Counted from the stretch's first letter, positions 1 through 8,348 are shown. The stretch is DNA of 64,000 nt from Marivita sp003149565 (GCF_965216415.1 NZ_CBDCFU010000002.1); one strand, 5' to 3'. Program-made: numbers and translations. The notes: generated by a model not told the origin, from the letters alone.

Positions 1-28
1 GAGCCGGAGGGTTTGACAGCTTGAAGTT

Positions 29-60
29 GGGCCGGGCAGTTGCCCGGCCTTTCTATTTTT
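29..60 (+). terminator. Rho-independent terminator for a gene upstream of the window
   Basis: An 8-bp perfect stem (GGCCGGGC, 30-37, with GCCCGGCC, 42-49) has a 4-base loop and is followed by TTTCTATTTTT on the plus strand. The T-rich tail is only on the plus side, so it ends a rightward transcript entering from outside the window. The leftward ureohydrolase gene stops at its right edge. Confidence 0.75.
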
Positions 61-997
61 GAGCTTTGGGAAGCGCGCAGAGCATTTCGAACAGAAGGTT
101 CGATGCGATCAACGCGGTGGTGCCTGTGGTGTCGAAGGGCGGCGACACTTCAACAAGGTCGGCACCTACAAGGTTCAGACCAGCGCAGCCGCGCACGATT
201 TCCAACGCCTGCCACGTGCTGAGGCCACCCATTTCGACAGTTCCCGTGCCGGGTGCGAAGGCCGGGTCGAGACTGTCGATGTCATAGCTGAGATAGACTG
301 GCGCATCTCCGATCTTGGCGCGGATCTCTGTCATCAGAGGGGCGAGTGATTTGTACCAGCACTCTTCCGCCGGGATCACGTGCCAGCCTTTGTCGCGGGC
401 CCAGTCCCAATCCTCGGGGGAGTAGCCCGACCCACGCAGGCCGATCTGCCAGACCTTGTCATTTTGCAGACAGCCTTCTTCCCACGCGCGGCGGAACGGG
501 GTGCCATGGGCTTCTTTCTCGCCGAACATCTCATCGCTGGTGTCGGCATGGGCGTCAACATGGATCAAAGCAACCGGCCCGTGCTGTTCCTTGATCGCGC
601 GCAGGATGGGCCATGTCAGCGTGTGATCTCCGCCAAGAGTCAGGGGTACCGTGCCGTGACTGAGGATGTCGCGATAATGGTCGGTGATGATGCCGATGGT
701 TTTCTTCAGATCGAAGGTATTGATTGGCACATCGCCAATATCCGCAACCTGCATACACTCGAACGGCGCGGCCCCCGTGGCCATGTTGTAGGGCCGCATC
801 ATGCGGCTTTCTTCGCGAATTTGGCGCGGGCCAAGCCGGGTGCCGGGGCGGTTCGACGCGCCGTGATCCATCGGGATGCCGACGAAACAGGCGTCGAGCC
901 CTTCGGCGGTGGGCTGCGTGGGCAGGCGCATCATCGTGTTTGGGCCAGAGAAACGGGGGGAATCGTTGCCGCCCAAGGGTTGATTGTATGTCGGCAT
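53..997 (-). CDS. Agmatinase/guanidinobutyrase-type ureohydrolase
   Basis: This is a 314-residue manganese ureohydrolase, which hydrolyses a guanidino compound (agmatine, 4-guanidinobutyrate or similar) to urea and an amine. The binuclear-metal motifs are all visible: GGDHT, HVDAHADT and SYDIDSLDPAFAPGTGT. The N-terminus (MPTYNQPLGGN... MMRLP) resembles guanidinobutyrases as much as agmatinases, so the substrate is left open. The start at 997 is preceded by AAAGGA lying in the end of the thioesterase gene 11 bases upstream, which suggests co-transcription in the leftward group pdeM, thioesterase, ureohydrolase. Length is normal for the family. The family is certain; the substrate is not. Confidence 0.85.
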   Translation of the reverse strand: MPTYNQPLGGNDSPRFSGPNTMMRLPTQPTAEGLDACFVGIPMDHGASNRPGTRLGPRQIREESRMMRPYNMATGAAPFECMQVADIGDVPINTFDLKKTIGIITDHYRDILSHGTVPLTLGGDHTLTWPILRAIKEQHGPVALIHVDAHADTSDEMFGEKEAHGTPFRRAWEEGCLQNDKVWQIGLRGSGYSPEDWDWARDKGWHVIPAEECWYKSLAPLMTEIRAKIGDAPVYLSYDIDSLDPAFAPGTGTVEMGGLSTWQALEIVRGCAGLNLVGADLVEVSPPFDTTGTTALIASNLLFEMLCALPKAQK

Positions 998-1008
998 GTA
1001 CTGTTCCT

Positions 1009-1422
1009 TTAGAGATCGACGGGCATCATGGTGCCCATGAGGCTGGCAATGTGGCGTTCTTTGCCATTGGTGTCGGCATAGACATCAGAGGCGGCAACGA
1101 TCAGTCGGCGTCCGGGTTTGATGACGCGCCCCCGGGCGATCAGCCGGTCGCCGATGGCCGGAGCCAGCAAGTTGATCTTGATCTCGGCGGTCACGACCTC
1201 CTGGTCGTCGGGGATCAGCGTCAGGGCCGCATAGCCTGCTGCGCTGTCGCCAATTGAAAAGGTCAGGCCGGCATGGCCAAAGCCGTGCTGCTGGCGTGAT
1301 CCCGGAAGAATCGGCGCGGTGATGGTTGCGGTTCCGTCGCCGGTTTCGACGAGTGCTGCGCCCAAGGTGGTCATCAAGGACTGGCTGTCAAAGCTGGCTT
1401 GAATGCGAGGGTTCGTGGTCAT
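1009..1422 (-). CDS. PaaI-type hotdog-fold thioesterase
   Basis: The product is a 137-residue single hotdog domain of the PaaI/YdiI type, predicted to hydrolyse acyl-CoA thioesters in the cytosol. The characteristic stretch HGFGHAGLTFSIGDSAAGYA (residues about 48-68) carries the helix that lines the active site, and the C-terminal strands (VTAEIKINLLAP, GRVIKPGRRL) fit the fold. The start MTTNPRIQ at 1422 is chosen because the longer in-frame extension to 1536 runs into the pdeM gene and has no domain content. It sits 26 bases after the phosphoesterase and 11 before the ureohydrolase. Substrate cannot be told from sequence. Confidence 0.8.
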   Translation of the reverse strand: MTTNPRIQASFDSQSLMTTLGAALVETGDGTATITAPILPGSRQQHGFGHAGLTFSIGDSAAGYAALTLIPDDQEVVTAEIKINLLAPAIGDRLIARGRVIKPGRRLIVAASDVYADTNGKERHIASLMGTMMPVDL

Positions 1423-1448
1423 GCCAAACAGTGAGCACGCGGCGCGTG

Positions 1449-2129
1449 TCAAGACAAGGGGGCGCGGCCTGGCATCGGAATTTTGCACGGCTTGGGTCCG
1501 GTCAGGATGGCCTGAGCGTTGGCGGCCATTAGGCATTTCAGCGTGGGGTCATGGCTGTGTAATCCGCCGGTGAAGGCCCCATAGGCGGGCAGGATCAGGC
1601 GCTTGTCGTCGAAAAGGAAACAGGGGCGCGTGAGAGCTCGACCTCGTAGCGAAAGCGTGGCTTTGGGGTGGTAGTGACCAGTGACCTCGCCGGGAGTCGG
1701 GATGGGGTCTGCGATATGGCGGAACTGTAAAGCGCCGATGGCGATGCTGCGCCGGTGAGTGCCACCGAGTTGAACGGGGCCGGGATCGTGATTGCCTTCG
1801 ATCCACGTCCAATCTAGGCCCGCTTGCAGCGTTGTGAGCGTGAGCAGATCGGCTTCGGGCAGGGCGCTTTGCAGAATAGGTGCATCGAAGCTGTCGCCAA
1901 GACAGATTACGCGTCGTGCTTTGGTTGTGGCTAGATCGTTGGCAAGACGTGTAAGCGTTTCGGTGGTTTCATAGGGGGGTAATTGCGCACCGCCGAACCG
2001 CGCGGCGCGGGCGGATTTACCAAAATGCAGATCAGAGACGACCAGCAGTTCTTGAGCAGGCCAAAAGAGGGCTCCGGAGGGTAGGGCATTCAGCGTTTCG
2101 GACCGGAAGGAAAACTCAAGCGCGTTCAT
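1449..2129 (-). CDS. pdeM: Ligase-associated metallophosphoesterase (PdeM-like)
   Basis: The 226-residue calcineurin-like phosphoesterase matches the family named ligase-associated DNA damage response endonuclease PdeM. Metal ligands visible in order are D33 and H35 (SDLHFGKS), D79 (GDSFD), N113/H114 (GNHDP) and H152/H154 (GHYHPK). In many proteobacteria this gene is next to a ligase-associated helicase and ATP-dependent DNA ligase; neither partner is in this window, so its repair role here rests only on family resemblance. It is followed at 26 bases by the thioesterase and preceded at 51 bases by the hydroxyacid dehydrogenase, all leftward. Confidence 0.78.
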   Translation of the reverse strand: MNALEFSFRSETLNALPSGALFWPAQELLVVSDLHFGKSARAARFGGAQLPPYETTETLTRLANDLATTKARRVICLGDSFDAPILQSALPEADLLTLTTLQAGLDWTWIEGNHDPGPVQLGGTHRRSIAIGALQFRHIADPIPTPGEVTGHYHPKATLSLRGRALTRPCFLFDDKRLILPAYGAFTGGLHSHDPTLKCLMAANAQAILTGPKPCKIPMPGRAPLS

Positions 2130-2180
2130 GGTTTGTTCATCGCTTGCCTTTAGACCAATGACAAGGGCAAATTGCCCCCG

Positions 2181-3167
2181 TCACAACATGGCGGGCACTA
2201 CCTGATCGGGCGGACGGTGGCCGTCGGCGAATGTCTTGACGTTGATGATGACCTTCTCGCCCATCTCAAGTCGGCCTTCCTGCGTGGCCGACCCCATATG
2301 GGGAAGCATGACGACATTCGCCATGTTGCGCAGTTCTGGATTCCCGCGGTGCCCGTGTTCGTAGACGTCAAGGCCCGCACCGGCCAACTCGCCTGCCTTA
2401 AGCATGCGGGTCAGGGCGTTTTCGTCGATCACCTCACCTCGCGAAGTGTTCACGATCACGGCGCTGGGTTTGAGCAGTTTGAGACGCCGCGCATTGAGCA
2501 GGTGGAAAGTCGAAGGCGTGTGCGGGCAGTTGACAGACAGGATGTCCATGCGCGCGACCATCTGGTCGAGGCTTTCCCAATAGGTCGCTTCGAGTGCGTC
2601 TTCGATCTCGGGTCGCAGACGGCGACGGTTGTGGTAATGGATCTGCATGCCGAACGCCTTGGCGCGGCGGGCAACGGCCTGACCGATGCGGCCCATGCCA
2701 AGGATCCCCAAACGGCGCCCTCCTAGACGACCGCCAAGGAACGCTGTCGGCGCCCAGCCTTCCCAATCGCCGGTCTGCATGACGTTGAGACCTTCCTGAA
2801 GGCGGCGAGTCACGCTGAGCATCAGCGCAAGGACCATGTCGGCGGTGTCTTCGGTCACCACGCCCGGCGTGTTCGACACAAGAATGCCCCGGCTGCGGGC
2901 GGTATCGACGTCGATGTGATCGACGCCTGCCCCGAAATTGGCGATGAGGCGCAGCCGTTCTCCGGCCTGCCCAATCAGCCCGGCGTCGATCTTGTCGGTC
3001 ACGGTCGGAACAAGTACGTCCGCTTCTTTCACCGCGTCGATCAATTGAGCCTGTGTCATTGGGGTGTCGCTGTCTCTGAGACGGACGTCGAACAGTTCTT
3101 TAAGGCGTGTTTCGACAGCGTCAGGCAAACGTCGCGTGACGACAACACTCAGACGTTTTGATGGCAT
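2181..3167 (-). CDS. D-isomer-specific 2-hydroxyacid dehydrogenase (glyoxylate/hydroxypyruvate reductase type)
   Basis: A 328-residue NAD(P)-dependent enzyme that interconverts a 2-keto acid and a D-2-hydroxy acid. The Rossmann motif GILGMGRIGQAVARR is followed by an arginine-rich HNRRR, which suggests NADPH preference. Catalytic elements are NTSRGEVID (Arg), DVYEHG (Glu) and LPHMGSAT (His). The composition is closest to GhrB/GyaR glyoxylate-hydroxypyruvate reductases. The start MPSKRL at 3167 has GGGAG about 8 bases upstream; the in-frame extension to 3320 lies under the divergent SH3 gene and is rejected. Exact substrate is unknown. Confidence 0.85.
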   Translation of the reverse strand: MPSKRLSVVVTRRLPDAVETRLKELFDVRLRDSDTPMTQAQLIDAVKEADVLVPTVTDKIDAGLIGQAGERLRLIANFGAGVDHIDVDTARSRGILVSNTPGVVTEDTADMVLALMLSVTRRLQEGLNVMQTGDWEGWAPTAFLGGRLGGRRLGILGMGRIGQAVARRAKAFGMQIHYHNRRRLRPEIEDALEATYWESLDQMVARMDILSVNCPHTPSTFHLLNARRLKLLKPSAVIVNTSRGEVIDENALTRMLKAGELAGAGLDVYEHGHRGNPELRNMANVVMLPHMGSATQEGRLEMGEKVIINVKTFADGHRPPDQVVPAML

Positions 3168-3285
3168 GCGTTCGCTCCCACTACTTCCCCGGCACGTCAG
3201 GTTTTGGCAGAGTGTCTCAAAGGCGCGGCAGGCACAAGAACCTGCTGGCAAAAAGCAAAAAACCGAGCAAATTGAGGCGCATCCC

Positions 3286-3807
3286 ATGAGCTGGATTTCG
3301 TTCCGCGTGTTGACAGGCAAAGTCTTGGCTGCAGCTGTGATCGTAGGTGTCCTGCATTCCGTGCCTGCTTTTGCGGCAGAGAGGGGGGCGGTGACAAATC
3401 TGCCGCTGCCGCGCTATGTCTCGATGAAGGCGAGCGAAGGCAATGTGCGCCGTGGTCCTTCGCTCTCGCACCGAATCGACTGGGTCTATAAGCGCCGGAA
3501 TATGCCTTTGCAGATCACAGCTGAGCATGGCCATTGGAGGCGTGTTCAAGACCGCGATGGTGCTGGAGGATGGGTGCACTATTCGCTTCTGTCAGGCGTT
3601 CGTACCGCCATTGTCGAGGTCGATATGCTGAACCTGTATGTCCGTCCGGACCCGACGACACAAATCAACGCACAATTGTCGCTTGGTGTGGTTGCCGAGG
3701 TGCGACAGTGTCAGACCGACTGGTGTGAGCTGGAAGCAGGAGGGTATCGCGGATGGGCGCGCAAAGGCGCGTATTGGGGTGTGCAACCCAACGAAGTGTT
3801 CGAGTAG
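3286..3807 (+). CDS. Secreted bacterial SH3-domain protein
   Basis: The product is a 173-residue exported protein. Residues 1-33 form a signal peptide ending near VPAFAAE. Two SH3-like repeats follow: one begins near YVSMKASEGNVRRGPS and includes RRVQDRDGAGGWVH, the other includes MLNLYVRPDP and CELEAGGYRGWARK. Bacterial SH3 domains commonly bind peptidoglycan or other envelope ligands, so a periplasmic role is likely. It is transcribed divergently from the dehydrogenase (118-base gap) and converges with the Hint protein. The start at 3286 gives the signal peptide; longer frames overlap the neighbour. Confidence 0.8.
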   Translation: MSWISFRVLTGKVLAAAVIVGVLHSVPAFAAERGAVTNLPLPRYVSMKASEGNVRRGPSLSHRIDWVYKRRNMPLQITAEHGHWRRVQDRDGAGGWVHYSLLSGVRTAIVEVDMLNLYVRPDPTTQINAQLSLGVVAEVRQCQTDWCELEAGGYRGWARKGAYWGVQPNEVFE

Positions 3808-3829
3808 CTCCGCGCAATTCGGCGTATGA

Positions 3830-3847
3830 CCGCCTGTTTTCAGGCGG
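3830..3847. terminator. Hairpin between convergent genes
   Basis: CCGCCTG (3830-3836), a TTTT loop and CAGGCGG (3841-3847) form a perfect 7-bp stem overlapping the stop codon of the leftward Hint gene at 3840. Neither side has a good T tract, so it may act as an mRNA end protector rather than a true terminator. Confidence 0.4.
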
Positions 3848-4904
3848 CCCTGTGTATCAGAATTGCAGCTTCTGACGTGGTGAGATTACGACGCGCGTAG
3901 CTGCCGTAGCTTTGTGGGTCGCGATCCACATTTGGCAGCATCTCTCTCAACCGCGAACAATCGGTTTCATCGAGCGTCGAGAGTGCAGCGTTCGCGGGAT
4001 GGAAGCTTTCGGACTCAACACCGTTTGCGAACAGGATCTCGTGCTGGGGCAGCAGCATATGCACATATGTGATCTCTCGAACAGTAAGATCCACGCAGAC
4101 GCGGTTATGGTCAACCAAATCCCGGGCGGCGACAAGCACCTCTGGCGTGTTGAACAGATCCATTGCGACGCGGCCTTTCACAAGCATCCGGTGCTCGGGG
4201 GAGACGAGCAAATCCTCGTCCGGTTCATCAAGTCCGAAGAGACCAGCGCGGATACGGATCGGACGCAGCTTCGGCATGGCGAAGAGCCTTGCACCGGTCA
4301 TCCGTCGCTGGCCCATCCATTGGATCGGCTGACACCCATTGTCTTTGGTCTGCACCAAATCGCCTTCGCGTAGCTCTTCGATGAATTTCACGCCATCTGG
4401 CGTCAAAATGCGGGTTCCGGGCGTAAAGCAAATCACCGCGCCCTTCAGTTCGGCATCGCTTTGCGTAACGACAGACGACAGTGCGGCATGAATGACCCAA
4501 AGCTCTCGATCCTTAGGCGGGAGTTGATTCAGGAACATCAAGAGTGGCGGCTTGCGCGTTCCGGAATCAATCAGCGTCACCGTGTAAGTGCTGTGGCCGT
4601 CGGTCAGCACAAAACACTTGTCTGCCATCGGATGGTCTATCTCGATGTGGTTCAGATCGTTCGTCTCTTCGAGGGCCACCCCGACCAAGCGCCGCACCAT
4701 GCGTGCTGCACGTTTTCGTCGATCTGATTCGCCTTCTGCCCCGTCCAGTCGCAACAAATCGTTGGGGCCATCCACACGGACCGCCTCGCCTTCCCAACTC
4801 CACGACACACCCACTTTCAGAAAATCGACCGGGGCCGCCTGCAGCGTGTCTATTGTGGTTTGCGACCAGGAGATGACGAACGTGCCGTTATAAGCCGTTC
4901 CCAT
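3840..4904 (-). CDS. Hint (hedgehog/intein) domain protein
   Basis: A 354-residue protein with a Hint_2-type domain starting at Cys159 (ICFTPGTRILTPDG) and running to about residue 300, including the block EELREGDLVQTKD and the His motif SPEHRMLV. The N-terminal 155 residues have no domain I recognise. Such proteins are common in Rhodobacterales, often as C-terminal modules of secreted proteins; function is unproven. A splicing-type C-terminal His-Asn is not evident, so protein splicing is unlikely, but N-terminal thioester chemistry at C159 is possible. It lies downstream of soxT in the same direction but behind a terminator, so it is probably a separate unit. Confidence 0.8.
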   Translation of the reverse strand: MGTAYNGTFVISWSQTTIDTLQAAPVDFLKVGVSWSWEGEAVRVDGPNDLLRLDGAEGESDRRKRAARMVRRLVGVALEETNDLNHIEIDHPMADKCFVLTDGHSTYTVTLIDSGTRKPPLLMFLNQLPPKDRELWVIHAALSSVVTQSDAELKGAVICFTPGTRILTPDGVKFIEELREGDLVQTKDNGCQPIQWMGQRRMTGARLFAMPKLRPIRIRAGLFGLDEPDEDLLVSPEHRMLVKGRVAMDLFNTPEVLVAARDLVDHNRVCVDLTVREITYVHMLLPQHEILFANGVESESFHPANAALSTLDETDCSRLREMLPNVDRDPQSYGSYARRNLTTSEAAILIHRAA

Positions 4905-4973
4905 AGCCTGCTTGCCTGCTCTCTTTAGTTTTATTTTTATCTTTAGGGTAGACAGCCTTGAAACCGATTGCAG

Positions 4974-5002
4974 GCAAAAAAGCGCCGGACGCTGCCCGGC
5001 GT
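4974..5002 (-). terminator. Terminator of the soxSRT transcript
   Basis: Read on the minus strand, CGCCGG, a 7-base loop and CCGGCG are followed by CTTTTTTG. It lies 40 bases beyond the soxT stop codon and separates the sox unit from the Hint gene. Confidence 0.7.
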
Positions 5003-5045
5003 GAAAAATTGTTTTGCAACGTGATTCTTTCGCAACGCCAGAGAG

Positions 5046-6107
5046 TTATTCCGCTGGATTGAACCCCACAATCAGTTGCCGCAGGCCCAACGCAGCTCCG
5101 ACGAAAATCGCGATGAATGTCACCGGCGCACTGAAGGCGAGCAGAGAGAAGGCGCTGATCCCCTGGCCGACAGTGCAGCCAAGGGCAATGACAGCGCCAG
5201 CTCCCATAAGCGCTGCGCCGAAGATCTGGCGCCTCAATTCACGCGGGTCCTCGCAGGCTTCCCAGCGGAAATGTCCTTTGATCAAAGAGCCGATGAAGGC
5301 GCCAAGCCAGACGCCGGCAACTGAACCAACGGCAAAGCTGACAGGTTGCGCGGAGCCGATCATCCACCAAAGGATACTTTCGCCCAAGGGTGCTGCGAAA
5401 CTGTGGGAGACCACAGGGACGACTTCGAACCCGGTGTTCGCGACCCAGGATGTCCCTGCCCATCCACTGATGATGGCAATCCCGACGACAATGGCCCAGA
5501 TCACTGATTTCGGTGTTTCAAGAAAGGCGCGGGAGCTGATCGAGATCGCCAGCATTGCGACACCGACGCTGAGGCCGATGGCTGTTACGGGCATCCCGGT
5601 CCAATGAGCCGTTGCATGCGCGATGCCAGGCGCGACGTCACCTGGCAGTACCGAACTCTGTGGGAAAAGCATGTCACGCAATGGTGCCAATGGGCCGCTC
5701 AGGACGACATATGTCGACACGCCCATGACAAGGACGATCACAAAACTCCGCAGATCGCCGCCGCCCAGTCGGGCAACCGCGCCATAGCCGCAATTCCCGG
5801 CCAGTGCCATGCCGTAGCCGAACATCAGGCCGCCAATAACTGATGCCCAAGGCAGCCATTTTATCGAGAGGTAATATGTGGTGTCCGCCTGAACGGCCCC
5901 GGTTCCCATCAGGGCGAAGCTGCCGATAATCGCAGTCCCAATGGCAATGCCCCACATCCGAATGCGGGTGTCTGATCCACCGTAGAGCAGGTCTTCAATC
6001 GCTCCGAGCGTGCAAAACCTACCCAGGCGGGCGGCGAGTCCAAGCAGTATGCCTCCGAACAGTCCAATAAACGCGACTAGAATGTGCTCTGGAACGCTCT
6101 CCAGCAT
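5046..6107 (-). CDS. soxT: SoxT-type YeeE/YedE membrane protein (sulfur-compound transport)
   Basis: The 353-residue integral membrane protein has about ten hydrophobic segments and belongs to the YeeE/YedE (DUF395) family, whose characterised members import thiosulfate. Three short conserved cysteine motifs are visible: FCTLGA, GNCGYGA and GCTVGQG, the last two being the kind of pore cysteines that handle sulfur anions. The start at 6107 is supported by GGGAGG eight bases upstream. It is the third gene of a leftward soxS-soxR-soxT group, an order known from Pseudaminobacter salicylatoxidans. It likely moves thiosulfate or a related sulfur species; direction and substrate are inferred. Confidence 0.85.
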   Translation of the reverse strand: MLESVPEHILVAFIGLFGGILLGLAARLGRFCTLGAIEDLLYGGSDTRIRMWGIAIGTAIIGSFALMGTGAVQADTTYYLSIKWLPWASVIGGLMFGYGMALAGNCGYGAVARLGGGDLRSFVIVLVMGVSTYVVLSGPLAPLRDMLFPQSSVLPGDVAPGIAHATAHWTGMPVTAIGLSVGVAMLAISISSRAFLETPKSVIWAIVVGIAIISGWAGTSWVANTGFEVVPVVSHSFAAPLGESILWWMIGSAQPVSFAVGSVAGVWLGAFIGSLIKGHFRWEACEDPRELRRQIFGAALMGAGAVIALGCTVGQGISAFSLLAFSAPVTFIAIFVGAALGLRQLIVGFNPAE

Positions 6108-6188
6108 AAGCTGTCCTCCCAAGACCGGTTCCCAAGGCAAGTATGCTGTTTTCGAGATGTTAGGGCAAGAACAGAGTCGGCTTAGAAA

Positions 6189-6524
6189 TCAGTCGTCTTT
6201 GCAGAACAGTTCGTAGACACATTCTAGCATTTTGCGTGGGCGGTCATCTGCCAAACGATAATATATTGTCTTGCCATCCCGCCGAGGGATAACGAGGCCT
6301 TCCAGTCGCAATCGAGAAAGCTGCTGCGACACTGCCGCTTGCCGGGCCGTCAGCAGCTCTTCCAGCTCGGTCACAGATTTTTCGCCGGTAACGAGATGGC
6401 ATAAAATCATCAATCGACCTTCGTGACTGATGGCTTTCAAAAAGTTGGACGCAGTTGTGGCCTTATCGACAATACGATCGAGTTCATCTTCATTCAGATC
6501 TGGACTGAGCTTGGGAAGTGCCAT
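6189..6524 (-). CDS. soxR: SoxR, ArsR-family persulfide-sensing repressor of sox genes
   Basis: This 111-residue winged-helix ArsR/SmtB protein carries the recognition helix TARQAAVSQQLSRLRLEGLV and the wing RRDGKTIYYRL. Cys42 (ILCHL) and Cys108 (LFCKD) sit at the positions used by BigR/SqrR-type sensors, which form a polysulfide link between two cysteines and then leave DNA. In related bacteria SoxR represses sox genes until reduced sulfur is present. The start MALPK at 6524 follows the soxS stop by 8 bases with AGGGGC upstream; a longer frame would overlap soxS. Probable targets are the two operator-like sites at 6971-6990 and 8358-8408. Confidence 0.9.
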   Translation of the reverse strand: MALPKLSPDLNEDELDRIVDKATTASNFLKAISHEGRLMILCHLVTGEKSVTELEELLTARQAAVSQQLSRLRLEGLVIPRRDGKTIYYRLADDRPRKMLECVYELFCKDD

Positions 6525-6532
6525 GCGTGCCC

Positions 6533-6934
6533 CTAGTTCCTGACCGTTTCGGCCTCTGTGGGCGAAGAAAAATCGGTATTGTCTTCGAGCAGCTTGGTCA
6601 AAAGCGGCCAAAAGAAATCTTCGCCGGGATACCCTTCAATGCGTGCCTGTTCTTGACCGTCCTCTACCAGAACAAAGGTCGGTGTGAAAAGAACGCGGCG
6701 TGCATATGCTATCCCGTCAGGAGGACCTTCGCGTAAGTCTGCACGAATAAGCGGCGCAAATTGGCCTTCATCGGTCTTTGGGTAGGCCGGACCGATCTCG
6801 CTGTGCCAGCGTTCGCAGTATACACAGCCCGGCTGTTCAACCAGCACCAAATACGGCTCGGCAAACGCTGTCGGGATCCATGAGGGACAGACCAACATAG
6901 CTGCGGCAAGCGCAAGGGCATGTAGCGATTTCAT
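6533..6934 (-). CDS. soxS: SoxS, periplasmic thioredoxin-like protein
   Basis: The 133-residue product has a signal peptide of about 25 residues and a thioredoxin fold with the redox motif CVYC near residue 37 (EQPGCVYCERWHSE). A cis-proline strand is seen at LFTPTFVLVEDG. In Paracoccus pantotrophus SoxS reactivates the SoxYZ carrier by reducing its cysteine. It is the first gene of the leftward soxSRT unit, 72 bases from the divergent soxV. It resembles SoxW (both have C-x-Y-C and a following WH/MH), which suggests an old duplication. Confidence 0.88.
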   Translation of the reverse strand: MKSLHALALAAAMLVCPSWIPTAFAEPYLVLVEQPGCVYCERWHSEIGPAYPKTDEGQFAPLIRADLREGPPDGIAYARRVLFTPTFVLVEDGQEQARIEGYPGEDFFWPLLTKLLEDNTDFSSPTEAETVRN

Positions 6935-6970
6935 ACTTCACCAATTGACGGCGTCTGGACAAAATACGTA

Positions 6971-6990
6971 ATTTGAATATGTGAATAAAT
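6971..6990. promoter_or_regulatory. Candidate SoxR operator between soxS and soxV
   Basis: The AT-rich block ATTTGAATATGTGAATAAAT holds two GAAT(A) half-sites in a very AT-rich setting between the divergent soxS and soxV starts. The string GTGAAT(AA)ATCAAGG at its right end recurs as GTGAATCAAGG before soxX. SoxR of P. salicylatoxidans is known to bind the matching soxS-soxV and soxW-soxX gaps. The AAGGA at 6992-6996 serves soxV as ribosome binding site. Confidence 0.6.
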
Positions 6991-7006
6991 CAAGGAATCT
7001 CCGTCC

Positions 7007-7744
7007 ATGTTCGATATTTCTTTCGCGGGCGCGGCGCTGGCGGGACTCCTGAGTTTCTTTACGCCCTGCATCCTGCCGATGGTGCCGTTCTACCTGTGTT
7101 ATATGGCCGGAATCTCGATGAACGAGTTGAAGGGCGAAGATGATGTTCCCCGCGGAATTGCTTGGAGCCTTGTGCTTTCGGCGGCGTTTTTTGCCTTGGG
7201 CGTCACAACGATATTTGTGCTCTTGGGCATGGGAGCAACTGCGCTTGGGCAGGCATTTGCCGATTATCGAGAGCCGCTGAGATTTGTCGCAGCAGCGGTT
7301 CTTCTGGCTTTTGGGCTGCATTTTCTAGGTGTCGTGAGGATCCCAATTCTCTACCGTGAAGCGCGGATTGAGGCGAAAGCTGAACCGACAACCATGGTGG
7401 GCGCTTATGTGATGGGGCTCGCATTTGGGTTCGGTTGGACACCGTGCGTTGGTCCCGCCTTGGCGTCGATTCTCATGATCGCCGGGGGCATGGGAGACAT
7501 CTATCAGGGCGGCTTGCTTTTGTTTGTGTATGGGTTGGGGATGACGCTGCCTTTTGTCGTCGCGGCGCTCTTTTCCGGCCCATTTTTGCGCTGGACAGCC
7601 CGAAATCGAAATGTCCTGGGCTACGCGGAAAAGGTCATGGGCGGCATGCTCATCCTGTTCGCACTGTTGATTGCAACGGATACCGTAAACCTGATTGCGG
7701 ATGCGATGTTGCGCTGGTTCCCGAACTGGTCATCGCTTGGATGA
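7007..7744 (+). CDS. soxV: SoxV, CcdA-type thiol reductant transporter
   Basis: A 245-residue membrane protein of the CcdA/DsbD family with six predicted helices. The two functional cysteines lie in TPCILPMVPFY (early, helix 1) and GWTPCVGPALASIL (helix 4). It carries electrons from cytoplasmic thioredoxin across the membrane to periplasmic SoxW/SoxS. The start at 7007 has AAGGA ten bases upstream. It is the first gene of the rightward operon, 25 bases before soxW, and is probably under SoxR control from the 6971-6990 site. Confidence 0.92.
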   Translation: MFDISFAGAALAGLLSFFTPCILPMVPFYLCYMAGISMNELKGEDDVPRGIAWSLVLSAAFFALGVTTIFVLLGMGATALGQAFADYREPLRFVAAAVLLAFGLHFLGVVRIPILYREARIEAKAEPTTMVGAYVMGLAFGFGWTPCVGPALASILMIAGGMGDIYQGGLLLFVYGLGMTLPFVVAALFSGPFLRWTARNRNVLGYAEKVMGGMLILFALLIATDTVNLIADAMLRWFPNWSSLG

Positions 7745-7769
7745 CCGCAACTGAGGAGGAGAAAGGAAG

Positions 7770-8348
7770 ATGAAGCATTTTCTTGCAGGCGCGCTGGCGC
7801 TGACGATGGCACTTCCGGTGGCGGCGGCGGAGGTTGGTGATGATGGTTTGCACAAGCAGCCTTGGATGCGGGATACGTTTAAGGACCTGCGAGAAGACCT
7901 TTCAGAGGCAAATGCAGAAGGTAAACGGCTTGTGTTGTTCTTCGAGCAGCGCGGCTGCATCTACTGCGCCAAGATGCATGAGGAGGTGTTCTCGGATCCG
8001 GGAATCAGTGACTTCATCGCTGAAAACTACTTTGTGGTGCAGTTGAACCTTCACGGAGACATCGAAGTCACGGATTTTGATGGGGAAGTTTTGCCGGAAA
8101 AGGACATGGCGCGGAAGTGGCGCGTACTTTTCACTCCGAACATCGTTTTCCTGCCCGAGGACGTGCCTGGCGACCAAAATGCACTTGAGGCGTCGGTCGC
8201 CGTAATGCCCGGCGCATTTGGTACAGGTACAACTTTGGACATGTTTACTTGGGTTGCTGAAAGGCGCTATATGCCTGAATTCGAAGAGGATTTTCAGCGC
8301 TACCACGCTCGCATGATCCAAGAAAGAAGCAATGGAAGCACGGATTGA
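7770..8348 (+). CDS. soxW: SoxW, periplasmic thioredoxin
   Basis: The 192-residue product has a signal peptide (cleavage near residue 20, VAAAEV) and a thioredoxin domain whose redox motif CIYC lies near residue 67 (EQRGCIYCAKMHEE). The cis-Pro strand is LFTPNIVFLPED. SoxW takes electrons from SoxV and keeps the Sox system reductively active. GAGGAGAAAGGAAG precedes the ATG. It is the last gene before a 128-base gap that holds a second SoxR-like operator, so soxVW and soxX onward may be separate transcription units. Confidence 0.9.
   Translation: MKHFLAGALALTMALPVAAAEVGDDGLHKQPWMRDTFKDLREDLSEANAEGKRLVLFFEQRGCIYCAKMHEEVFSDPGISDFIAENYFVVQLNLHGDIEVTDFDGEVLPEKDMARKWRVLFTPNIVFLPEDVPGDQNALEASVAVMPGAFGTGTTLDMFTWVAERRYMPEFEEDFQRYHARMIQERSNGSTD

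Noticed and set aside
2181..3320. Longer N-terminus for the hydroxyacid dehydrogenase
   Set aside because: The extra 51 residues would overlap the divergent SH3 gene; MPSKRL has a proper ribosome site and matches the family start.
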